A stretch of DNA of 64,000 bases. Source: Mesocentrotus franciscanus. Its lineage: Eukaryota; Echinodermata; Echinoidea; Camarodonta; Strongylocentrotidae. Within the stretch, counting starts at the first letter, position 1; each line of letters opens with the position of its first letter. The stretch is from assembly GCA_037976565.1 (NCBI GenBank), contig CP137671.1, positions 21,907,267 through 21,971,266 on the forward strand. The letters run 5' to 3'. Of this stretch, positions 48,571 to 59,209 are shown one piece after another. The notes under the pieces were generated by a model. That model worked only from the letters and a program-made list of their open reading frames with translations, searched no databases and was not told where the DNA came from. The position numbers and the translations under genes were made by a program.

Positions 48571-50944
48571 CCTTAAAAGCTTAAATCACAGCTTGAAATT
48601 TTTGATGGTAAAATTTATTTGTACATTTTGCACAGGGCTCTTTTTGAATTCAGGCCTTTTGGCCCTGAAAAGACTACCCTGTTTTTGAATGTAATAGATA
48701 TTCACAAAGCATTGATAAGATACTTATCAACCAACTAAAAAGGCTTTTAGTTACTTAACAAGTAGGCCTAGTAAGGTTGTATGTATATGATCCCGGATGG
48801 ATTTCAGAGAAGTAGTTTCAAGCTGTGATTTTAGCATTCAAAATTATCCTAGAAAAACTGTAGTTTTGAACATCACTGGGTTATTCAAGCAAGACAATGA
48901 GCCCTTTCATGGGCCAATATTTCCTGCATAATTACGTAAACAGGCCTTAAACATTTTAATGGAAAGTCTAGGTGTCGACTTTTATCATTATACCCTATAC
49001 TATCATGAAAGGGTTCAGCACATCACAGGATATGTTTTAAAATTCTAATCAGTAACATATCTTTTTTTACATATCTTTTTTTTACATATTGACCTGCAAT
49101 GAATAGCTTCAGGGCTCTAACAATGATGTAATACTGATTGATTTGATACATACCTTTAGCAGAAAACACTTTCGAATACCTGTAGAAATTAAATATGTAG
49201 TCTCACATAACATTTGGCCCCCTTGAAACCAGAATTTGGATAGCTTGGACCTACTTTGCTATCATAGCTTCATGATCCACAACTTACCATTGTTGTATTT
49301 TGATATTGAAAAGGAGAAGCCTCGTACAGATATGTAGTGGTAAACTGTGGCTATATGTTATGATAATGTAAAGTGTAATACTCTTTACGTTTCTGTATCT
49401 TACAACACACAGCTAAGTGTATATGTGTAGGACCTTTGTTACGCAGATTTGCCATTCATTACACGTTTTTACAAAATGTGTTTTCCTTTGCGGCAGTTTA
49501 AAGCATCATATCTGAACGAGACTTTACTGTGCTCTTTTACGTTGAGAAATTGTTTTCAGCAGTCTTCTTTACGGTCATGATTAGCCAAAACTTTGGGCCA
49601 CTTTTGAATATATAGCAGGCTTCTGTGGTCTTTTCTGCATCTTAACCATTGCCATATTATATTTCACTGTTCATAATTAATTGTCTACACCAACTAAACG
49701 TTGTTTTGAAATACATAAACAGCAATGGCAAAGGGGCATTAGATCATAAAATTTGGGCACATTCTATAAAAATAGTCAGTCATCACCATCGTTATCAGTA
49801 TAAAATTTTACATTGGAAGTCATGTTCAAAAAGTGAACATCAATTCCCTGTTGGAGCCATCTGTGTACCTACATTCTATTAGCTAAATATAATTAATTCC
49901 TAGTTTCTCATATATCGGCCTGCCTAACATTTGACTAGACAGTTTGATATTGTTAATATAATTCCAACACTTTTTTGAACCCCTTTATTGAATGTAGAAA
50001 TTAAATGAAATTACTTTTGAACGAAATTGTACTAAATTTGGCCCGATAGCATTTTTATGGACATAAAAAATGTATGATATCAAATAACATAGAACGCTCT
50101 CCTTTTTTGAAATATGCAGACCAGAAACTAGGAATCGGTTTTATTTGGCCTCACAGTCATGTACACACATATTTTTTTAATTTAATACCACTTCCCTTTC
50201 ATTTAAAGCTGGCTGCCTCTTTTACTATTTGTATTGGTTGCCTATTAATTTTGTCAAATGCGTTGCACAAAATTTATACATCTGTCTTCCTTACTTTTTT
50301 TTTTGGGGGGGGGGTGATATTCTTTATATGGTTACATTGATCAAACACATGTCACAAGCCTTCTAACTGCCAACTATTATTTCATTGACTTGTTGTCAAC
50401 TGAGACCCCTGTTACACCAAGATTAAATTCTCCCAAAACTACCCATTTTTGTAGTATCTTTTAAGAAATAACTGAAATCTTAAGAAAAATCAACTTTGAT
50501 TTGGTGATCACACTCTATCAGATAACATTTAATGAAATAACAATTTCAGGAAAATTTTCTGGTGTAACAGGGGTCACATTCAATTGTTTTTATATGTATT
50601 CAAACTCGTAGATTGTTTTCTTAGAATTGTTATGTATAACATGTTATTTATATCTCCTTGTACCTTGATACGTTTTTAAAAAGATGAGTTTTTGCCATTT
50701 ATATAAGAAAATGTTTGTTATTAAGAGGGATGCCAAAATCTGAAGTTACTAGAGAGAAGTGGTATATGTTATTCGTATACAATAAAACCATCTTTTGTAG
50801 AAAATATAAATCTTGCATCTGTATACTTCCTCTGTCTCTTCAAGTGCAAAAATCATGCTTAATTGTAATTATCATCTGGACTAGGTGATGAGAGCCAGAC
50901 GATCGTCAACTTGTACTGTCTTTCAGAGTTGAACGTATACGAAT
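48571..50944. other. AT-rich sequence between the two convergent genes
   Basis: No exon is supported. Contains a T(9)-G(9) junction near 50296-50314 and AATAAA at 50781-50786 on the + strand. May be the distal 3' UTR of the EVA1C-like gene. Confidence 0.4.
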
Positions 50945-51255
50945 CATCTAAAATAACAATTTGTATACAACTAGACTTTACAAAAACTTCACCCGGCATT
51001 CTACGGACCAACAGGTACTAAGAAAATAAAGAATAACATAAAACCGACAAGCACACAACCCAAGTTGGACATGGGTTCCGGGGCCCTATTCCATGTGAGC
51101 GCGTACAGGTGCATCGACAGTATATTGAAACTTGCAGTATCTAATATTAGAGGTAGTTTGAATCTCATATTTTGAATATAGTATAGGTACATGGAACCAC
51201 TTACATACAGAACAGAACATTTTTTTTGATGATCAATACACTATAATGCCCCTTC
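50945..51255 (+). repeat. Dispersed repeat D, copy 2
   Basis: Aligned blocks with 46785-47150, as listed there. Lies immediately downstream (in - strand terms) of the BLVRB-like stop codon, so its end may form that gene's 3' UTR. Confidence 0.7.
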
Positions 51256-51348
51256 GGCTCTCAGTAGAATTATCTGTACATAATACAATGATACAATTCA
51301 TAATCATACATAAGAACATTGAAACACTACAAAATCACATGGCATGTC

Positions 51349-51488
51349 TTATTTTACACCTATTGCAAGTAGTTTCTTGTAGTACTTGTCCTCATCAACG
51401 CACTGCAACATAAACCTTGCTAAATCGGCTCGTGGGATGGATGTGGCTGCATCCACAAATTGTCGCTCCTCTACGATAAATGCTTTAC
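51349..51488 (-). CDS. BLVRB: BLVRB-like NADPH-dependent flavin reductase, exon 4 (terminal)
   Basis: On the - strand the acceptor is CCATCATTCAG|GTAAAGC, and the exon enters in phase 1 to complete a Gly codon. It encodes KAFIVEERQFVDAATSIPRA then DLARFMLQCVDEDKYYKKLL, ending IGVK and TAA (51349-51351). The RADLARFML motif corresponds to KHDLGHFML of human BLVRB near the C-terminus. Together exons 1-4 give 218 residues, close to the 206 of human BLVRB. No AATAAA is obvious within ~300 bases downstream on this strand. The last exon of a paralog at 63733-63881 aligns over its whole length. Confidence 0.9.
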
Positions 51489-51570
51489 CTGAATGATGGG
51501 CAGAATGGGGAGAGGGGAGCAAAGGGATGGGGAGGAGGAGGAAGAGGAGAGAGATACAGACAGACAGATA

Positions 51571-51573
51571 ACC

Positions 51574-51625
<52 letters not shown>
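51571..51625. repeat. (GA)n microsatellite and purine-rich flank
   Basis: Pure (GA)n run in a wider G/A-rich region (51490-51790) in intron 3 of the BLVRB-like gene. The frames on both strands here are artefacts. Confidence 0.9.
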
Positions 51626-51629
<4 letters not shown>

Positions 51630-52228
51630 GAAAGGAAAGGAACAGAATAGATGGGAGAGGTGTCAACAGGAGAAGGGGTTCATAGGGGAAGAGAGAGAGG
51701 GAGGGGGAAACAAAGAGAGGACGAGAGAGAAGGTAAGTGTTTATGTGAACAGGGGAGGGAGAGAGGGGGAACGAGATAGAATATCGAAGTGGAAGAGAGG
51801 ACGCGGGTGATAGTTGTGAGAGATAAATCAGTTATATTTGAATAATATAATAAAAGCAACTAAAATCGAAAAGTTAGGACAGCTTGTATATGATTTTTAA
51901 TAGAATTAAAGGGTCTAGTTTAGGACTAATGTAAAGGGAGGGACACAAATCGAAACATTAAAACAAAATCATGTTTAGACATTTCAAAGGGGGGATTCGT
52001 GTTGGAATTTGCATATTACACTTATACCATTTTGATTTAAAAATGGGGCTTTGGGGTCAACCCCCCCCCATAAAAAAAAGATCCCCAAAGCCCTAAAAGT
52101 ATTCTTCTACACTCAGAAAGAAAAAAAGTCAACACTCTTTGTTGTTCAAAATATTCATATAAACCGTTAATAAAATATAATAAAATATATATAAAACTAA
52201 AGGAAGATTAATACTCTACCAACATCAA

Positions 52229-52770
52229 TTAAAGGTAATATGTCCCATTTGCAGGCCAAAAAAATGAAAAGGTTAAATTCCAACGGCATTTGAAAGACAA
52301 TACTAATTCAGAACTTCCCTAAAAAAAAGGGGGGCTTGAAAATGTCTTTCAGTGTGAAATAACGACTATTAGTTGTCGAATCGACTTAGGAGCTATAGAG
52401 CCAGTAAGTAATAGTCTGATTTTTCAGACCATTGTACCGAATGGTCGTACGTTTTATGCTGCGCAAAGATTCAATCAGTTTAATTTTGGCCATTACAAGA
52501 AGTGGGTTATTGATGTAGACAAATGCTCATGTACCCTTTACAGCTCATTTTATGTATGCTATTACCAAAGATGAAAAAGCCAGTCAGTCACTCAATAGTG
52601 TCTGACAGTGAAGTCTAGCAAGTAAACGGGTTTCCTTGCATAATTTGAATATTAGGACACTGCTAACGTTTAAATTTCACAGATAGGACATAGTTACATG
52701 ACATATTCATAATTCTTGCAAAGTTCTACAGAATTTGATGTTGGCTGCAAAAGGGACATAGTATCTTTAA
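52229..52770. mobile_element. TTAA-bounded MITE, family C, copy 4 (inverted)
   Basis: ~542 bp, same orientation as copy 3, with ends TTAAAGGTAATATGTCCC and GGGACATAGTATCTTTAA. Sits in intron 3 of the BLVRB-like gene. Confidence 0.9.
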
Positions 52771-53212
52771 GATCAAGTTTTGAACTTTCACTTTTGGATG
52801 GGCATGTTCATTTAATCGTTCGAAGGTCTGATCAAGAAAATTGCAAACATAGAGCAAGTACCCATTGAAATGTTAATGAACATTTGCATCTGGTAATATA
52901 TTCTTGTTCAACAATAAAAACAAACAATGGAAAAGAATGGGAAGGGTGTCACCTGTAGACTCAGGAGTGCATTTTTTTGACAAGCACGGTCAAGATGCCT
53001 CTCCTTTCTTTTTGTTTTGTTTGGTCTTCATTGTTTAAATTTGACTCTACAAGATGGAAGTGCTCATCAACATATTTTGAATGACCAGATGCCCTGTTTT
53101 GCATTTTTCTTTTAGAGACTCAGTTATCGTTAAATGGCTATGCTCACTAATGCGTGAATGGTATGATTCAAATAGACCGGTTAACTAATAGGTTGTTCTT
53201 GACAATCTGAAA

Positions 53213-53505
53213 GCTTGCCCGAGGCTTGCCCGACATAGCAACACATAATGTATGCAGGCTGGATTCAAGGTATTGTAGTTCATTCATTTATAATAGGTTA
53301 ATGGAAAAACTCGTCACTATAGGTCCCCAGGAAAGAAACACCTATAAACTTGAATATGTTAAAATAGGTCTATTGTACATCATTTTATTGTTTGTCATTG
53401 TATTTTGTTTGTTAAATAGCGCTTTAGAGACTTCGGTCGAAAGCGCTTTATAAGCACCGTTCTTATTATTATTTCTTATTATTATTTATTATCATTATGA
53501 TTTAG
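53213..53505 (+). mobile_element. SINE-like retroposon with GCGCTTTATAAGCA tail
   Basis: The body GGCTTGCCCGACATAGCAAC, then TGTATGCAGGCTGGATTC and CCCAGGAAAGAAACACCTAT recurs at 59775-59925. The tail GCGCTTTAGAGACTTCGGTC, CGCTTTATAAGCACCG and TTATTATT matches the SINE-like tails at 5512 and 6060. Either one composite retroposon or two adjacent copies. Confidence 0.6.
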
Positions 53506-53518
53506 TGGATTCATGTAC

Positions 53519-53686
53519 CTTTGCTCTTTTTGCTACTTAGCTGCGATGGTCTCACGGATGTGTAATCGATGTCTTGGCATTCTTTCTCGATGTAGGTTTC
53601 CATGGTGAGCATATCAGTCAAAATCTTTTTCAACATCGGACGGATCATCCATCGAGCAACGAAACCGGGATCGTCGTCCGGATCGA
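53519..53686 (-). CDS. BLVRB: BLVRB-like NADPH-dependent flavin reductase, exon 3
   Basis: Acceptor ATTCCGACAG|TCGATCC and donor AGCAAAG|GTACAT on the - strand; phase 1 at both ends. Encodes DPDDDPGFVARWMIRPMLKK, ILTDMLTMETYIEKECQDID and YTSVRPSQLSSKKSK. WMIRPMLKKILTDM..ME is the helix region following the active-site loop in this family, and the segment ending VRP occupies the place of the human BLVRB VMPPHIGD segment. The human catalytic-site His153 is not evident: Ser or Gln occurs there, as far as alignment by eye can tell, so substrate preference may differ from mammalian BLVRB. Confidence 0.9.
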
Positions 53687-53918
53687 CTGTCGGAATAATT
53701 ATGATGATATAATGATAATTAAGATGATAGTGATTCCCGACAGGAATATCTAGATACGCCACTTTCTATCAATATTTTGTTCAAAATCAACTAATATTAA
53801 TTTTGAACAATGCCTTCGATTTTTGTGATAACATACAAAAGATGGAAAAGTTTATATAGTGTTAAGATTGTCAGGGGAAAATTTATTTCCATACAAATAG
53901 AATTCAAGATTTCTCGTT

Positions 53919-53962
53919 ATATTACACATCCGGTGGTGTTATATTACACATCCGGTGGTGTT
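53919..53962. repeat. 22-bp tandem duplication
   Basis: The unit TATTACACATCCGGTGGTG plus TTA occurs twice in a row within intron 2. Confidence 0.9.
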
Positions 53963-54368
53963 CTATCAACTAATATTAATACAATTATCTTCAAGGTTTA
54001 AAAATTCGCTAAAATTGCAAAGCATTTTGTTTGTTGGTGATTCTTTATTTAAAATTTGTTGGTAATGCCACTGGAGAAAATGTGATAGTGAAAAGGCAAT
54101 TTTAATAACTGGGAAGAAGCTATCGACGTCATGGTTAATCCAGTTGACTGAATACAAAATAATGGGGGTGAATAAAAGGCAGAATAATCATCTTTTGATC
54201 AACGTGGGCATGCGCGTGATTGGGAGATGGCATTATGACGTATTACGCGGAGTTTTTGCGCGTCGATACACCGCCTTTCCCATGGTAATTATAAAACGAA
54301 ACAAAATGTCACATATAGTTTGAATATGTTTAGTGTACATCCCTTTCTCTCCTCACCTCTTGGAATAT

Positions 54369-54402
54369 TTTATATATATATATATATAAATTATATATAT
54401 AA
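54369..54402. repeat. (TA)n microsatellite
   Basis: TA-rich run in intron 2 of the BLVRB-like gene; the remainder of the 53.7-55.4 kb intron contains nothing further I recognise except a GTGGCGTACCCAG motif with a G-run at 55257-55288. Confidence 0.85.
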
Positions 54403-55467
54403 TTGCAATTTTTCGAGTTGATGCTGCATGATGTTCGATGTAAACATATTCGGTGAGTCTTCAAAATTGCTTCAGTGCCGGATGCTATTCAAAATTCACA
54501 GTGTTGCTTATATTAATAGTTACGAATGAAATGTTTTTATTTTTAATTAATTTATCCGTTTGTATTCAGTAATAATGGAAGAAAGAAATGACAACCAATA
54601 CAAATAATACCCATATCTCTTGTCAGTCTATATAGTTGAATGCCACCATATACCTGCTATCAACTTATAATATTCATGTCTTTATTATACGGTCGGTTTT
54701 CGGAAAGCATGTTGAAAAAAATCTGTCCCAAAGGCATTGTTGTTTTTTCGGTGAAAAATCAGTGTCAAAATATGGGCGTAAGGTACGGGCATAAGTTTTT
54801 TCCAGCGGGCTGGCGTCTGTTGCCTGAATAATCAACGATACTTTGGGATCGAGCGAGCGAGGCAAGCGAACGACAAAACACTTTCTTGTGGTGAAGATGT
54901 AATTTCTTCATCAAGATGTCTAATACTTAACATGCTTAATAAGATATTAACATTACACCATTTTGCTTCATGACCATTTTGATTCCCGTTCCCGAATATG
55001 AAATAAAAGTATTATTTTAACTCTGCCTCAAATACGTGTACCAAGAAACCACGAAGGCCTTTAATTACACGAAAGTATTACAAATATTTATTATTACTAA
55101 CCCGATGAGTAATATTGTAGCCAATGCATAATAATTTTTGTCTTTAGAAATGTAGAATAAGCCATAGTTGACCTTGAATATTCAAATATGCAATGGTGAA
55201 CTATAAATTATGATTATTATCATGAGTATTGATCATAGCGAACACTCATGTAACAGTGGCGTACCCAGAAATTCACGGGGGGGGGGGTGAAATCCTCACC
55301 ACCAGACTGGGGGCATGCAGGGGTGGTGTAAAGCTACCAAATGTGACCCCCGTGTGCAATAAGCTCCTTTCAGGTTTTACTGATTTTACTTATTTTTTTC
55401 GAGAGGGGGGAGGGGGGTTAAACGAGAAAAGTATATGCCCGTTCCACACCACGATGACTGTGTAACT

Positions 55468-55537
55468 CTGTTGAGAGCCATAAGGGCGTTCACTCACATA
55501 CAGTCACACAGGGCTAGCGCCCTTATGGTTCCAAGCA
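55468..55537. repeat. Hairpin repeat family H, copy 12, abutting a 5' splice site
   Basis: Left arm CTGTTGAGAGCCATAAGGGC then GTT; right arm AGCGCCCTTATGGTTCCAAG. Both arms carry a matched T/A substitution in the core (CCATAAGGG with CCCTTATGG). It begins 6 bases into intron 2 of the BLVRB-like gene, read on the - strand. Confidence 0.85.
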
Positions 55538-55543
55538 GCCTAC

Positions 55544-55742
55544 CTTCCGTATACCAAGATGATATAAAGACGAATCTCTTCACTTTAGCTTGTCTCATGG
55601 CAGCCACAATGGCTTTGCAGGATTCGGAGTAGAGAGTAACGGTGGAGAATAAAGTTTGAGCACCCAAACATGACAGGACAGCATCACAACCATCGAAGAT
55701 TGGCTGAAGGCTCTCCGAAGAATATATGTCACCCTTTACTAC
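55544..55742 (-). CDS. BLVRB: BLVRB-like NADPH-dependent flavin reductase, exon 2
   Basis: Acceptor CATCTCTGTTTCAG|GTAGTA and donor ACGGAAG|GTAGGC on the - strand; phase 0 in, phase 1 out. Encodes VVKGDIYSSESLQPIFDGCD, AVLSCLGA, a helix SESCKAIVAAMRQAKVKRFV, and the strand-loop FISSWYTE. GD, CDAV..LG and the AMxxxxVxRFV..SS patterns match the atypical SDR/NmrA-like fold of BLVRB. SS in FISSWYT falls at residues 111-112, where human BLVRB has its substrate-site Ser111 in CTSAF. A decayed duplicate of this exon lies ~110 bp upstream at 55850-55939. Confidence 0.92.
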
Positions 55743-55849
55743 CTGAAACAGAGATGGTTAAAACAATATAGAACACAAAACTAGATTCCACCTTTCATAC
55801 TACACTAGTTTGTATCAAAAAGATTCATGAAATCGAAAGAATAACATTT

Positions 55850-55939
55850 TTAAAAAGTATTAGCACCCAAACAAAAGAATATAGCAAAGCACCCATTAAA
55901 GATTGGTTGAAGACTTTCGGATGAATATCCCTTCACAAC
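55850..55939 (-). pseudogene. Decayed partial duplicate of BLVRB-like exon 2
   Basis: On the - strand an acceptor-like CATCTTTATTTCAG is followed by a frame reading VVKGYSSESLQPIFNGCFAI then FFCLGANT before a TAA at 55850-55852. This follows exon 2 residue by residue except for a two-codon deletion after VVKG and several substitutions. The second half of the exon and its donor are missing. It sits in intron 1 in the same orientation, so it is a local tandem exon duplication that has decayed. Inclusion in a transcript would truncate the protein. Confidence 0.85.
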
Positions 55940-56638
55940 CTGAAATAAAGATGGTGAGAAATTCCTTATAGGCCTACATGTATACTATCTTGTATTTAAA
56001 AAAATGGCGAGAAATTGATAAAATTTCACTATATGTGTTCAAATGTAATGCCTAGGGCTATTGTTCAGATGTACTAGGATCTTAGATGTGGTCGGTAACA
56101 CACCTGGGACAAAATAAGTTGGACTTGCCCATTATCACTTTGTATACGGAACCATGAAATTGATAGATGTCAACAACAAACAAATGCGTGATTAAAGCAA
56201 GGACGATGTATTGATATAATTTCTACATTTTAGTCCAGTCAAAATTGCGAATTTTAATGGAAAAGGAATGTATTCCAGTGCACTTTGGTATAATCCTCTA
56301 AACATAATAACAAATATAGGAAAATGTAAGTAGTGGAAAGTAGTCAAGTTTGCCCGATATGCAAATTATCCTAGATCATTCATATTTCCCTCGTGAATGT
56401 AAATCCAATTATCAAGGGATTTTAGTGCTAGATTGGTATTTTTAATCTTAATGAATACGATGACCACATATTCGGATCAATATAATTGAATAATATTTGC
56501 ATCAGGTGCAAATTAGGATCAGTCATGAAAGAACATTCATATTTTTCATAATTGTGCATATAAATCAAGTGCCCAGTAACGGTTTTATATTAAAAATCGC
56601 GAGGTTCATGTAGAAATGATTTCAAGATCGCCAAAATC

Positions 56639-56682
56639 ACGAGCTCTTATCAAGAGCTCTTATCAAGAGCTCTTATCAAGAG
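56639..56682. repeat. GAGCTCTTATCAA tandem repeat, ~3 units
   Basis: A perfect 13-base unit repeated in intron 1 of the BLVRB-like gene. The rest of this 2-kb intron is AT-rich without other recognised features. Confidence 0.9.
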
Positions 56683-57530
56683 GGCAAACAAAAGGTATTC
56701 ATTAAGCACCTCCATCATGATGGCAGTGATTATTCTAAAATACACAAAGAGGGACTACTGCAGGTGTAAAATATCTGTGGACTTTTGGGGTCATTTGTAA
56801 TATGTGAAAACTATGAACTGGTCTATGACATCATTTGGATCGATTCAAATGAGTTCTGGGATGGTGAAATTAATCAAATTATGATGCAGATATGAATCTT
56901 GATATCTCTTTAATGGCAACTCATTTGCATATTTTGAAAACATACGACATAATGATAACCAGCGTCGTAGCCAGAGTTTGATGTTGGGGGCACAGCGCAG
57001 AAACTTTGTTATTTATGTCTACTGTGCTGCAAGTGCTTCTCATATGGATACAACTTCTACAGACAGTTCAATGAAAAGATGTGTTTTTAGTTAATGATGA
57101 TTCCCTAATTTCTCAAATTATTCCACAGTTTGGGTGTTACATAAAGTTGATTAAAAGACGTGTACAGCTTATTCACTTATCTTGAAAACATCGGTTTTCC
57201 TTTTTTATAAACTATTTGTCTTTTTGTTTAGAAGTGAAAGAATTATGACGTTTTTAAAGAGTTGGGATTAAAAAAAAAAAACAACCATGCATGGAATGAC
57301 CCATGCGTTTAATCAATAACCGAACGAGCAATAAAGCTTGTAGCCTTTGGTTAATATTAAATATCAAAATAGACCTTTAACCTTGACTATGAGTATGCAG
57401 ATAACACAGCCAACGGTGTTGCTATTCATTGTAATAGAAGTCAAAAGTTCAATCACCTGCAATATATCGGATTCATGTCCGTTGATCTGATTTGAACACA
57501 TTAACGCAATCAGTCTACACTGCCTATTCA

Positions 57531-57532
<2 letters not shown>

Positions 57533-57573
<41 letters not shown>

Positions 57574-57604
57574 TTCCCCCCCCCCTTTTTTTTGGGGGGG
57601 GTGG
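57533..57604. repeat. (TA)n followed by C-T-G homopolymer block
   Basis: About 19 TA units, then C(10)T(8)G(8): C/T/G runs that can fold back through C-G pairing. Confidence 0.9.
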
Positions 57605-57827
57605 ACTAGGCAATCATTTGATTTCAAAGCAAAATACAAAGAAGACATTTTCAGAATTTGCGTTATAAAACTTACTTTTGTTACCAATCTCGGCTTATGT
57701 ACCTAAAATATCATTTTTCACGTATAGAAAACGGACTGAATTTTTTTATTTTTGAGCTGACAAGTTTAGATAGGGGCACAATAATCCCTAGATACGCCAT
57801 TGATACTGTGGAAGTAATAACACTCAC

Positions 57828-57977
57828 CTTTAAATTGAAGTCGTCGACGTTCTGGTCAATGTCGCGTAACTTGTCGGGATCCCTAACCACGGCGACGACC
57901 TGGTGACCGGCCTCCATGGCTTGACGGAGCAGACATTGTCCTGTCTGGCCTGTAGCGCCCAAAATGGCCAACTTCAT
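57828..57977 (-). CDS. BLVRB: BLVRB-like NADPH-dependent flavin reductase, exon 1
   Basis: Starts at ATG (57975-57977) and ends at donor TTTAAAG|GTGAGT in phase 0. The first 50 residues open with MKLAILGATGQTGQCLLRQA, which has the nucleotide-binding GxxGxxG motif (G7, G10, G13) at the first Rossmann strand. The next strand is VVAVVRDPDKL, where the Arg-Asp at 32-33 matches the NADP(H) 2'-phosphate-binding position of BLVRB (VLVRDSS). The family reduces flavins and biliverdin with NADPH in the cytosol. The start is fixed by the motif sitting at the N-terminus as in the family, and by a TATA/initiator promoter just upstream. Exons 1-4 assemble into a 218-residue protein without frame breaks. 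Confidence 0.93.
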
Positions 57978-57993
57978 AGTGTAGGAAAAGAAC

Positions 57994-58031
57994 AGAGTCT
58001 GACTATAACTGTATATTATCAGTTTTATACT
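57994..58031 (-). promoter_or_regulatory. TATA box and initiator of the BLVRB-like gene
   Basis: On the - strand, AGTATAAAACTG (TATA at about 58023-58029) is followed ~30 bases downstream by an initiator-like AGTCAGACT whose A is near 57999. That leaves a 5' UTR of ~20 bases before the ATG. Spacing is as expected for a TATA-Inr promoter. Confidence 0.7.
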
Positions 58032-58134
58032 GTATGCAATATGTAATGCTCCAACCCTGCCCGTATAGATGTATTTTGTACTTTGAACTCTATAAACCGA
58101 TACAAATGGGTTATAATCAGTCCGTCAGGTCAGA

Positions 58135-58300
58135 GCACCCGTGAGCTCAACGCGTCGGTGGGGGGCGGGACTTTATTGATGTTGATAAGCATAGGAGTAT
58201 ATGGGTAGAGAGAAGGGCGTGACGTTTGCATTATGAGAACTTTGGTATTCAAGCGACGCCCCTCTACTTACGTTACGCGAAGTCGCTTGGCGACCGAGTG
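58135..58300 (-). promoter_or_regulatory. CpG-rich proximal upstream region with GC box and TGACGT motif
   Basis: Relative to the AT-rich surroundings this stretch is CpG-dense. It contains GGGGGGCGGGAC (58158-58171), a GC-box, and GTGACGTTT (58219-58227), a CRE-half-like motif. Its position 150-320 bases upstream of the ATG suggests promoter-proximal regulation; binding is inferred only. Confidence 0.4.
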
Positions 58301-58328
58301 CATTTTGAAGAATTTTAGATGATGAAAC

Positions 58329-58510
<182 letters not shown>

Positions 58511-59209
58511 TCAAATGCTCAGGGCCCACAATCAATCTGATCTTAATGTTCCTTCTCTTCATAATGGGGTTGGGCAATAGAGGACCGAAGTGTTTAACGT
58601 CATATTCGCTCATCGTTCATGTTACTGGTTCCAAACGACAGAGCCTGCGCATGAGGTTCACCGCGAAATCATTCAAGCAACGGGCTTGATCAAGGCAAAT
58701 TCAGCGTTTGGCGCTGGTGTGATCACCAAGCCATTATTTAGCACAAAATTGTTTGGAACCAGCAACCTTGACAACTTGGCAAGAATGGCTTCACACTCCA
58801 GTACTCTATGACCGGTGATAATTAAAACACAGCCATACATTCTTCTAGTTTGCAGGCACATACCCTTGAGAGAAGTTGTGCGTAACAGTGTCTGCACTGT
58901 GAGACTACAATAGGCTCAGTACTACTCAGTATTAGAAACAAAAAGATTCGGTTGTATCCCAACTTGTCATGGTTTATATAAGCCAATAGATTTGGCAACT
59001 TCAAAAGTACTAATGTTTGATAGATAATGTACACCTTCTTGTCACCCCAAAAAAAAAAGAAGAAGAAAAAAGAAGAATCGTTCGATATAGGCCTACTAGC
59101 TCAAAACAACCAAAATATCACTTACAGTCTTTTAAAAGAGATTCTACTTAGGCGCGGGAAAGGCAGGCTGTCTTCTGTTGCATCTTGGCTTTGCAATCTG
59201 GTCAGCAAA

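Noticed and set aside
51493..51810. 105-codon + strand frame rich in Arg/Glu
   Set aside because: Translation of the (GA)n tract in BLVRB-like intron 3.
53511..53762. Single-exon 83-codon - strand gene starting at MAYLDIPVG
   Set aside because: Only 53519-53686 has family homology; the ATG lies in intron, and exon 2 joins in frame at 53686.
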